From NCBI GenBank assembly GCA_937883885.1, contig CAKZXL010000820.1:1-7642 (forward strand): DNA of 7,642 bases. Reading direction: 5' to 3'. This document shows, in pieces, positions 1 through 5,935 of this stretch (within the stretch, counting starts at the first letter, position 1; every line of letters begins with the position of its first letter). This DNA comes from an uncultured Aquincola sp. (GTDB lineage Bacteria > Pseudomonadota > Gammaproteobacteria > Burkholderiales > Burkholderiaceae). A program made the position numbers and the translations under genes. The notes under the pieces were generated by a model. It was not told where the DNA came from. It worked only from the letters and a program-made list of their open reading frames with translations, and searched no databases.

Positions 1-189
1 GCGGCGCTGGACGACACCTGCCCGCGCTGCGGCGGCCGCTTCCACTGCGGCGCCGCCGACCCCGGCCCCTGCGCCTGCAGCACCCTGGTGCTCAGCGCCG
101 AGCTGCAGGCGCAGCTGCGACGGCAGTACAGCAGGTGCTTGTGTGTGACCTGTCTGGCCGAGCTGGCCGCACACGGCGGCACCGACTAG
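1..189 (+). CDS. Cysteine-rich CWC family protein, C-terminal 62 residues (5' end outside window)
   Basis: The reading frame is open from base 1 and stops at TAG 187-189. The 62 visible residues contain eight cysteines (window residues 7, 10, 16, 24, 26, 46, 48, 51) and a histidine at 15, arranged as CPRC, HC, CAC and CLCVTC. This is the pattern of the small cysteine-rich CWC family found widely in Beta- and Gammaproteobacteria. These are presumed metal-binding (zinc-knuckle-like) proteins of unknown function, usually around 70-90 residues, so probably only a short N-terminus is missing. The cysteine pairs would suit one or two structural zinc sites; that is inference. The gene ends 44 bp before the HicB-like gene on the same strand, and nothing links them functionally. 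The start codon and upstream context cannot be seen. Confidence 0.8.
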   Translation, partial: AALDDTCPRCGGRFHCGAADPGPCACSTLVLSAELQAQLRRQYSRCLCVTCLAELAAHGGTD

Positions 190-220
190 AACGCCGGGGC
201 GGCGCCTTTGACGCATGGCT

Positions 221-226
221 GAGAGG
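221..226 (+). promoter_or_regulatory. Ribosome binding site deciding the HicB-like start
   Basis: GAGAGG lies 7 bases before ATG 234. The frame is open further upstream to ATG 135, but that ATG lies inside the CWC gene, has no comparable site, and would add residues unlike the family. The site therefore favours 234 as the true start. Confidence 0.55.
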
Positions 227-233
227 CAAAGCG

Positions 234-446
234 ATGAACCCTGACCACTACACCTACCGCGTCACTTGGTCTGCGGAAGACGGCGAGCACGTGGGCCTGT
301 GTGCCGAGTTCCCGTCGCTCTCCTGGCTTGCCGAGACCCCTGAAATAGCCCTGGCCGGCATTCGACGCGTCGTGGCCGACTGCGTGCGCGACATGCAGGC
401 CAGCGGCGAGCCGGGGCCAACACCCATCGCCGATCAAGCCCTTTGA
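234..446 (+). CDS. HicB-like antitoxin domain protein, short (70 aa), orphan
   Basis: The protein begins MNPDHYTYRVTWSAEDGEHV and continues with GLCAEFPSLSWLAETPEIAL, which is the HicB partial-RNase-H-fold domain (beta-beta-beta-alpha) of type II toxin-antitoxin systems. Family members of this subtype usually run to about 100-115 residues and end in a ribbon-helix-helix or helix-turn-helix DNA-binding segment. This one stops at residue 70, just after the proline-containing linker (GEPGPTPIADQAL), so the DNA-binding half is missing. No HicA toxin (small double-stranded-RNA-binding-like protein with a catalytic His) is visible on either side in this window. It may be a decayed or solitary antitoxin, or a free-standing HicB-like domain with another role. 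The start was chosen for the GAGAGG site 7 bases upstream. A hairpin follows 6 bases after the stop. Confidence 0.75.
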   Translation: MNPDHYTYRVTWSAEDGEHVGLCAEFPSLSWLAETPEIALAGIRRVVADCVRDMQASGEPGPTPIADQAL

Positions 447-452
447 CCGCTG

Positions 453-475
453 AAGCAGCCGCGTCGCGGCTGCTT
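453..475. terminator. Inverted repeat between convergent genes, probable bidirectional terminator
   Basis: AAGCAGCCGCG (453-463) and CGCGGCTGCTT (465-475) are exact reverse complements separated by one base, so RNA from either strand can fold a stem of about 10 bp with a 3-base loop. The repeat sits between the stop of the HicB-like gene (446) and the stop of the minus-strand PEP-CTERM gene (490), where a shared terminator is expected. Each arm ends in only two T residues when read outward, so the U-tract is weak. Confidence 0.65.
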
Positions 476-489
476 GCGCTCACCCGCGA

Positions 490-2526
490 TCAAGCCGCGC
501 GCCGACGCGCTGCAAAGCCACCCGCCACCCCCAGGCCCAGCAGCCACAGCGCCCAGGTCGCGGGCTCGGGCACGGCTGACACGTTGGTGTAGCTGCCGTC
601 GAACACCGCCGTCGCGGCCAGGCCGTTGACGGTGGTGGCAGCCAGCAGCCCCTGGAAGTGGGTGTCGCCCAGCCAGTTGCCGGCCACGCGCAGTGCATAG
701 GGGCTGCCGGCGCTGGCGCCGGTGAGCGTGAGCGTGGCGCCATTGGCCACGTCGCCCAGGGCCGCGAAGCTCAGGCGCGCGTCACCCAGCGCGATGAAGG
801 ACGAGGCCATGACCGACAGCGCCGCAAAGCCTTGCGCGTCCTGGCCGGCGGCATTCAGCAGCACCAGGGTGCCACCGGCCAGTTCCAGGGCGCTGGCGGC
901 CGACAGGCGGCCGACGCCATCCAGTTGCAGCACCGCGCCCGACTGCAGCGCCGTGGTGCCGGTGTAGCTGCTCACGCCGCTCAGCGTCACCGTGCCGCTT
1001 TCCACCACCACGCGGTGGAAACCGCTCAGGGTGTTGTCGTAGCTGAAGCTGTTGCCGGCGCCGATGGCAAAGGTCAGCGTGTTGGCCGCGCCGCTGCCGC
1101 CGTGGAGGCTGCCCGCCACGCTGGCGCTGCCACCTTCGATGCGCACGGTGTTGGCGCCGCTGCCCAGCTCGACCGCCTTGCCGCTGGCGCTGCCGTCGAT
1201 GGTGCCGGCATTGACCAGCGTGGTGGCGTAGTCGCTGGCCACCGTGACCACCGCGACACTGCCGCCGCCTTGCAGCAGCGCACCGGCGTGGTTGGTGATG
1301 CTCACCGTGCGGCCACTGCCCGTCAGGCCGCCGGCGTAGATGGCGGCGTCGCTGTCGCCGCGGATCACGCCGCCGCTCTGGTTCACCACCACGGCATCCG
1401 CATAGAGGGCCTCGCGCTGGCCGGCGTGGATGCCGCTGGTGATGTCGTTGCCCACCAGCGAAATGCCGCGGCCCACGGCGTTGGTGTTGCCGGCGGCCAC
1501 CAGCCCTTCGATGCGGCCGCGGTTGGTCAGGGTGCCGCCGCCGACCGACAGGCCTTCGCTGTAGGCCAGGCCCGCTGCCGGCGCCGAGACCGCATTGATC
1601 GAGCGGATGACACCGGTGTTGGTGAGCATCAGCACGCCGTCGATGTCGATGCCGTCGCCATCGCCGGTGACGCCGTGGCCGCTGATGGTGCCGGCGTTGA
1701 CCACCGTCACTACCTGCCGCGCATTGAAGCCGTCGAAGTTCAGGCCAGCGCCGTTCATGCCCATGATGCTGGCGCCGGCCTCGTTGCGCACCAGCGCGGT
1801 GAAGCTCTCAGTCGCGTTGGGCGCACCGCCGGTGATGCCGTGGCGGCCGCCGATGATCTGGCCGCTGCCGCGATTCCACAGGTCCAGGCCGGTGTTGTTC
1901 TGCGCGTCGATCGCGTCGCTGCTGGAGCCCGTGGCCGTGGTGGCGCGGATGGTGCCGAAGTTGACCACGCTGCCGTTGCGGCCGGTGCGGATGGCATCGG
2001 CCTCGCGGGCTTCGATCAGGCCGCCGGCGTTGTTGAGCACGCTGTTGGCCGTATCGGTCACGGCATTGAAGTCCAGCACCTGGTTGCCGCCGCCCGAGGC
2101 ATTGAGCGACACCATCTGCCCCCAGTTGACGACGCTGATGCCGCCCACCGCCTTGTTCATCTGCACCACGTCGCCATCGGCGGTGCGCATCAGCGCGCTG
2201 CTGTTGGCGCTGCTGCCGTTGGTCAGCGTGAAGCCGCTGACGCCGGTGTTGTCGCGCACCAGGCGGCCGGTGCCCGTCTGCAGCGCGCTGCCCAGGTTGC
2301 TGAAGCTGGCGTTGTCACCCGTCAGCGTCACGGCCACACTGCCACCGCCGACGCTGAGCGTGCCGCCGGCCTCGATGCTGCCGGTCTGGTTCTTGGCCAG
2401 CGATTGCGCCGAGGTGTTGGTGGTGCCGCTGCCCACCGTGAAGGTGGTAGCGTGCAGGGGCGAGGCGCACAGCAGCGCGGCAGCCAGCGCGCAGGCGCGC
2501 AGGTGGAGTGGGGCTTGGAGGAGCAT
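490..2526 (-). CDS. Exported PEP-CTERM protein with autotransporter-like beta-helix repeats (678 aa)
   Basis: The N-terminus has a signal peptide: hydrophobic residues 11-21 with probable cleavage after LHA (24-26), followed by Thr-rich mature sequence. Residues about 132-466 form some eleven degenerate repeats of the type VVNAGTISG, LTNTGVIRS, LTNRGRIEG, VVNFGTIRA. These are the strand-turn units of autotransporter or haemagglutinin beta-helices. Residues 485-537 (SGTVTLSGVSSYTGTTAL and neighbours) resemble an autotransporter-associated beta-strand (PATR-type) repeat. The C-terminus carries VPEPATWA (652-659), a hydrophobic span and R674-R676: the PEP-CTERM sorting signal processed by exosortase/archaeosortase-type enzymes. 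There is no autotransporter beta-barrel. Composition is Gly/Ala/Thr/Ser/Asn-rich with cysteines only in the signal peptide. It is probably a surface or exopolysaccharide-associated protein; the function is unknown. ATG 2526 is the only start: an in-frame TAA lies 13 codons upstream and no ATG, GTG or TTG lies between. No Shine-Dalgarno sequence is evident. Confidence 0.88.
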   Translation of the reverse strand: MLLQAPLHLRACALAAALLCASPLHATTFTVGSGTTNTSAQSLAKNQTGSIEAGGTLSVGGGSVAVTLTGDNASFSNLGSALQTGTGRLVRDNTGVSGFTLTNGSSANSSALMRTADGDVVQMNKAVGGISVVNWGQMVSLNASGGGNQVLDFNAVTDTANSVLNNAGGLIEAREADAIRTGRNGSVVNFGTIRATTATGSSSDAIDAQNNTGLDLWNRGSGQIIGGRHGITGGAPNATESFTALVRNEAGASIMGMNGAGLNFDGFNARQVVTVVNAGTISGHGVTGDGDGIDIDGVLMLTNTGVIRSINAVSAPAAGLAYSEGLSVGGGTLTNRGRIEGLVAAGNTNAVGRGISLVGNDITSGIHAGQREALYADAVVVNQSGGVIRGDSDAAIYAGGLTGSGRTVSITNHAGALLQGGGSVAVVTVASDYATTLVNAGTIDGSASGKAVELGSGANTVRIEGGSASVAGSLHGGSGAANTLTFAIGAGNSFSYDNTLSGFHRVVVESGTVTLSGVSSYTGTTALQSGAVLQLDGVGRLSAASALELAGGTLVLLNAAGQDAQGFAALSVMASSFIALGDARLSFAALGDVANGATLTLTGASAGSPYALRVAGNWLGDTHFQGLLAATTVNGLAATAVFDGSYTNVSAVPEPATWALWLLGLGVAGGFAARRRAA
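1129..2133 (-). repeat. Beta-helix coding repeats (N-x-G-x-I units) in the PEP-CTERM protein
   Basis: This stretch encodes residues 132-466. About eleven units of roughly 20-30 residues share the pattern [VIL]-x-N-x(1-3)-G-x-[IL], usually followed after 10-20 residues by a Gly-Ile, Ala-Ile or Ser-Val strand. Units begin near residues 132, 163, 187, 216, 246, 275, 301, 333, 379, 410 and 437. The repeats are recognisable in protein, not as identical DNA copies, so they are old and diverged rather than recently expanded. Confidence 0.7.
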
Positions 2527-2654
2527 TACGTGAACTTGGATGACAAGCGCCGGATGCGGCGGTTACGGCAAAACCTCGACGCTAGGGCGGTGCCGCCAGG
2601 CGGCCCAGCCCCCGCCCGGGGTGGCGCCGGCAGCGCCTTTTTCATCATGGCGTC
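2527..2654. promoter_or_regulatory. Divergent intergenic region between the PEP-CTERM gene and the VMAP operon
   Basis: These 128 bp separate the two divergent start codons and must hold, or lie next to, the promoters of both units. I see no convincing sigma-70 -35/-10 pair on either strand. The right half is extremely GC-rich and dense in inverted repeats: GGCGG (2586-2590), CCGCC (2593-2597) and GGCGG (2599-2603) can form two mutually exclusive hairpins, and a further stem with a T-run follows at 2623-2642. Neither gene has a clear Shine-Dalgarno sequence at its start. Confidence 0.5.
2623..2642 (+). terminator. Terminator-like hairpin plus T5 just upstream of the operon's first gene (possible attenuator)
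   Basis: GGCGC (2623-2627), a 5-base loop, GCGCC (2633-2637) and then TTTTT (2638-2642) have the form of a short intrinsic terminator on the plus strand, ending 12 bases before ATG 2655. The only gene close upstream is on the opposite strand, so this does not end a plus-strand gene. It could attenuate the operon or stop stray antisense transcription. The stem is only 5 bp, and chance occurrence in such GC-rich DNA is possible. Confidence 0.3.
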
Positions 2655-3860
2655 ATGAGCACCCTGCTCTTCGTCCACGGCACCGGCGTGCGCGGCGCCG
2701 CCTACGACGCCAGCTTCGCGGCCGTGCGCGCGCAGGCGGCGCATCACCTGGGGCCGGCACTCGACGTGCAGCCCTGCCTGTGGGGCGACCATGTGGGCGC
2801 CACCATCACCGACAACCCGCTGTCGGTGCCCGGCTACGAAGTGGGCCGCTCCAACGCCGGCGCCGGCCCTTCGGTGCACGAGCAGGCAGTGCGCTGGCAG
2901 CTGCTCTATCAAGACCCGCTGTACGAGCTGCGCGCCTATGCCGCGCTGGCGGCCGATGCCGATGAGCTGCCGGTGGCCCGCTCGCCCCATGCGCAGGCGC
3001 CGGGCCGTCGTGCGTTGTCGCAGCTGGCCGGCCTGCAGCCCACCGACCCGGCGCTCGCCCGCAGCGGCCATGTAGCTACTGAACTGGTGCCCGCGGCCCT
3101 CGCCCTGCTGCAGCAGGGCGGCGTGTTCGAAGACGCGCTGCAAGCGCCTTCGCTGGCCGCGCCCGAGCGCAGCCGCGCGCTGGTGGCCCGCGCCTTCGTG
3201 GCCGCCTGGGCGCGGGCCGCCGAAGCCCGGGGCCTGCCGGTGCTGGACGGCGCGCTGCGCGACCTTCTGTGTGAAGAGGCCGTGGCCGTGCTGGGCGGCG
3301 CCACCAGGGGCCTGAAGGACGAGCTGCTGGGCGCGCTGGCCGGCCTGGCCGCACGCCTGGCCACACCGGTGCTGCGGCGCCGGCGCACCGGCGTCACCGA
3401 TGCCTCCTTCGCGGCCACCCACGACATCCTGCGCTACCAGACCCCGCACGGCGGCGCCGCCATCCGCGGCCTGATCGAGCAACGCATCCGCGCCTGCGCG
3501 GCCGACGGCCCGGTGTGGCTGCTGGCGCACAGCCTGGGCGGCATCGCCAGCGTCGAGCTGCTGGCCAGCCAGCCCGGCTTGCCGGTGGCCGGCCTCATCA
3601 CCTGCGGCAGCCAGGCGCCCTACCTGTACGAGGCCGATGCGCTGAGCCTGCTGCGCAGCGGCCAGCCGCTGCCCGATGGGTTTCCGCGCTGGCTCAACGT
3701 GTTCGACCTCAACGACCTGCTGAGCTACGTGGCCGGCGGCCTGTTCCCCGGCCGCGTGACCGATGCGGAGGTGCACAGCCGCCAGCCCTTCCCGCACAGC
3801 CACAGCGCCTACTGGGCCAACGACCAGCTGTGGCAGCACGTGCGCAGCTTCATGGCATGA
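2655..3860 (+). CDS. Alpha/beta-hydrolase (lipase/esterase-like) with a large insertion, first gene of the VMAP operon
   Basis: The N-terminus MSTLLFVHGTGVRG gives the first core strand and the HG oxyanion motif (residues 8-9). The nucleophile elbow is at VWLLAHSLGGIAS with Ser293 (A-H-S-L-G, a common variant of GxSxG). The probable acid is Asp351 or Asp354 in NVFDLNDLLSYV and the probable base is His383 (or His381) in HSHSAYWAND. The full catalytic triad therefore appears present. Spacing is unusual: about 280 residues separate the HG motif from the serine, where about 60-100 is typical. The extra part (about residues 60-255) is mostly helical, Ala/Leu-rich, and includes RRRR at 241-244. There is no signal peptide, so it is probably cytoplasmic; a weakly hydrophobic stretch at about 224-240 could touch membrane. 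Its stop overlaps the caspase-VMAP start (ATGA), implying translational coupling. The substrate is unknown; lipid or ester hydrolysis as an effector activity is inference. Confidence 0.85.
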   Translation: MSTLLFVHGTGVRGAAYDASFAAVRAQAAHHLGPALDVQPCLWGDHVGATITDNPLSVPGYEVGRSNAGAGPSVHEQAVRWQLLYQDPLYELRAYAALAADADELPVARSPHAQAPGRRALSQLAGLQPTDPALARSGHVATELVPAALALLQQGGVFEDALQAPSLAAPERSRALVARAFVAAWARAAEARGLPVLDGALRDLLCEEAVAVLGGATRGLKDELLGALAGLAARLATPVLRRRRTGVTDASFAATHDILRYQTPHGGAAIRGLIEQRIRACAADGPVWLLAHSLGGIASVELLASQPGLPVAGLITCGSQAPYLYEADALSLLRSGQPLPDGFPRWLNVFDLNDLLSYVAGGLFPGRVTDAEVHSRQPFPHSHSAYWANDQLWQHVRSFMA

Positions 3861-5929
3861 GGTTCGACGGCCCCCCCGAACATGCCTGCGCCGTGCTGGT
3901 GGGCGTGGAGCAATGCGGCGTGTACGCCGACGACCCGCTGGTGGGCCCGGTGCGCGACGCCATCGGCTGGTACCACTGGCTGGTGGCGCGCGGCGTGCCG
4001 CCGGCCCGCATCACGCTGATGCTGTCGCCCAAGCCGGTGTCGCAGCCGCTGGTGGACGCATGGCGGCAGTCATGGTCGGCCCTGCCCCCGCATCAGCAGC
4101 CCCGCCTGCTGCCCGCCACCGAAGCTGCGTTCCTCGACTTCGTCAGCCTGGACACCGGCCTGCCCGCGCTGGCCGCCGAGCATGCCGACGGCAGCCTGCT
4201 GCTGCTGTGGAGCGGCCATGGCGTGATCGACCAGCGTGATGCGGGGCGCAGCCGCCGGCTGTTCTACCCCGACGCCCATGCCCAGGTGCCGCGCAACCTG
4301 GAGCCGGTGTCGCTGATGAAGGCCCTGCGCACGCGCCCCTTCGCCGGCCTGCGCCAGCAGCTGCTGGTGGTGGACGCCTGCGCCAACTTCGTGATGACCA
4401 CCGCCCGCGACCGTCGGCTGACCGACCCGACCGGCTTCAACACCACCAACGCCGATGGCCAGATCCAGCAGCGCGTGCTGCTGGCCGCCGCGCCGGGCCA
4501 GGTGGCGCAATCGGCCGAAGGGCTGGCCGTGCGCGAGTCGGTGGCCTTGTTCAGCAGCCGCCTGCTGGCCGCGCTGGGCCAGCCGGCCGCCGGCCAATGG
4601 CCCGATTTCGGGCAGGCGTACGAGCAGGTTTGCCAGGCCTTTGCCGGCAGCAATCAGACCCCGGTGGACTGGTGCCACGGCATCCCCGACGATGCCTTGA
4701 GCGACAGTGGCGTGACCCTCGCGCCCGACGTGCCCGGCACGCGGCTGCTGGCCGCGCTGCAGGGCGTGCCGGCCGAGCCGTTGCAGCAGGCCTTCCAGGC
4801 CGCGCTGTGCGGCGTGCCGCTCACCGACAGCCAGCTGCAGGCGGCCCAGGGCGGCGTGGCCGACATGGCCGCGTTGCTGTGCGCGCTGCCGCAGCAGGCG
4901 CCCGGGCAGCCTACCGCGCCCCCGCCCCCGCCCCTGCTGCGCTGGGCCCTGCGGCTGCAGGCCCTGCTGGGCGACCAGGCCGCGCAACACCACCCGGAAC
5001 TGCTGGTGTGGATCAAGCAGCAGGGCCAGGCCGACCGGGTGCAGCACTACCGCGAGGCCATTGCCGCCGAGCAAGCCCCACCCGTCCCCGGCTTCGTGCT
5101 GGTGCTGGAAAAGCCCGCCGATGCGCCGGAGCCGGGCACTGCGGCGCAGCTGCAGGGCTGGCTGTTCATCGGCGAGCCACCCCAGGTGCGCACGCTGCAC
5201 GACGATGCAGCGCCGCTGTGGGTGAAGGCGGATGGCAGCGGCCGCGCCGCCGCCTTGCGCCAGCTGCTGCTGCGCGCCGGCATCGAAGCCGCCGAGGCAG
5301 CACCGCAGGCCGGCCGGCCGGAGTTCATCATCGAATACGCGCTGCCGCCCGAGCAGCTGGACGACGCGGTGGAAGATCACCCGCTGGCCGTGGGCGAAGG
5401 CCGCATGCAGCGCCCGCTGGGCAGCCGCTACCTGATCGTGCGCCGGCTGGCCGAGCGGCTGCAAGCGCTGGCCCATGCCCACAGCCGCCACACGCCCGAA
5501 ATCCTGCAGTGGTGCGACACCGCCGACCTGCTGCGCCAACGCTTTGCCCAGCATGGCCTGTGCATCCACTGGCTGGCGCTGGCCGACATCGCCGAAGGCC
5601 TGCTGCACGGCCGGCTGCAGGCAGACCAGGCGGGCTGCTGCATCGGCCTCACACGCGCACAGGCCACCGCCCCGCTGGACGACGAATCGCGCGAGGTGAT
5701 GTACGTCGACGGCCTGCCCTTCGCATGCTGGAGCACCGGCCCCTGGACCGATGACGACACGCAGCGCCTGCGGCAGGACCTGCAGGCCTGCCGCGGCCCG
5801 CAGGCGCTGAAGAAGCTGTTCGAGCTGCGGCGTGCCGATGCCATCGCCCGCCAGCACCCCGGCAGCCGCCTGCGGCTGCTGTGGGACGATCCTCAACACA
5901 ACCCCTACGCGACCCGCCTGGGCGCCTGA
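3857..5929 (+). CDS. Caspase-like (C14) protease fused to a VMAP-C-like domain, 690 aa
   Basis: Residues about 10-265 form a caspase-like fold. CAVLVGVEQCGVYADDPLVG is the first strand and loop. LLLLWSGHGVID carries catalytic His121 (codon 4217-4219), and QQLLVVDACANFV carries catalytic Cys175 (codon 4379-4381). Both dyad residues are intact. Residues about 294-400 are helical, interrupted by a proline-rich spacer (351-359), and may be an effector-associated or VMAP middle segment. Residues about 410-690 (GFVLVLEKPAD, EFIIEYALPPEQL, RYLIVRRLAERLQAL, GLCIHWLALADI, LLWDDPQHNPY) resemble the C-terminal domain of vWA-MoxR-associated proteins (VMAP-C). I assign this from motif memory and from the MoxR and vWA genes directly downstream. 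The start at 3857 is chosen because it overlaps the upstream stop as ATGA and because caspase homology begins about ten residues later; the open frame back to 3515 lies inside the hydrolase gene. The likely role is the protease effector of a conflict system, released on sensing by MoxR/vWA (inference). Confidence 0.83.
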   Translation: MRFDGPPEHACAVLVGVEQCGVYADDPLVGPVRDAIGWYHWLVARGVPPARITLMLSPKPVSQPLVDAWRQSWSALPPHQQPRLLPATEAAFLDFVSLDTGLPALAAEHADGSLLLLWSGHGVIDQRDAGRSRRLFYPDAHAQVPRNLEPVSLMKALRTRPFAGLRQQLLVVDACANFVMTTARDRRLTDPTGFNTTNADGQIQQRVLLAAAPGQVAQSAEGLAVRESVALFSSRLLAALGQPAAGQWPDFGQAYEQVCQAFAGSNQTPVDWCHGIPDDALSDSGVTLAPDVPGTRLLAALQGVPAEPLQQAFQAALCGVPLTDSQLQAAQGGVADMAALLCALPQQAPGQPTAPPPPPLLRWALRLQALLGDQAAQHHPELLVWIKQQGQADRVQHYREAIAAEQAPPVPGFVLVLEKPADAPEPGTAAQLQGWLFIGEPPQVRTLHDDAAPLWVKADGSGRAAALRQLLLRAGIEAAEAAPQAGRPEFIIEYALPPEQLDDAVEDHPLAVGEGRMQRPLGSRYLIVRRLAERLQALAHAHSRHTPEILQWCDTADLLRQRFAQHGLCIHWLALADIAEGLLHGRLQADQAGCCIGLTRAQATAPLDDESREVMYVDGLPFACWSTGPWTDDDTQRLRQDLQACRGPQALKKLFELRRADAIARQHPGSRLRLLWDDPQHNPYATRLGA

Positions 5930-5935
5930 ACCGCG

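Noticed and set aside
135..233. N-terminal extension of the HicB-like gene to ATG 135
   Set aside because: It would overlap the CWC gene, adds Arg-rich residues unlike the family, and lacks a ribosome binding site. ATG 234 has GAGAGG at a good distance.
2450..2526. Lipoprotein signal in the PEP-CTERM protein (Cys20)
   Set aside because: The residues before Cys20 (ALL) do not fit a lipobox, and a normal signal peptidase I site (LHA) follows at 24-26.
2527..2654. Sigma-70 promoters in the divergent region
   Set aside because: Candidates such as TTGGAT (2536-2541, plus) and TTGCCG (minus) have no acceptable -10 box at 16-18 bp spacing.
658..2658. Plus-strand open frame of 666 codons opposite the PEP-CTERM gene
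   Set aside because: Low-complexity Ala/Gly/His/Arg translation with no recognisable domain. It is the antisense shadow of a gene with a signal peptide, repeats and a PEP-CTERM tail.
2526..3839. Minus-strand open frame of 437 codons opposite the hydrolase gene
   Set aside because: The translation is Gln/Arg/Gly/Ala-rich and resembles no family. The plus strand encodes a hydrolase with catalytic motifs.
3515..3856. N-terminal extension of the caspase-VMAP gene
   Set aside because: This part lies out of frame inside the hydrolase coding sequence, including its catalytic Ser codon. ATG 3857 forms a typical ATGA overlap and matches the start of the caspase fold.
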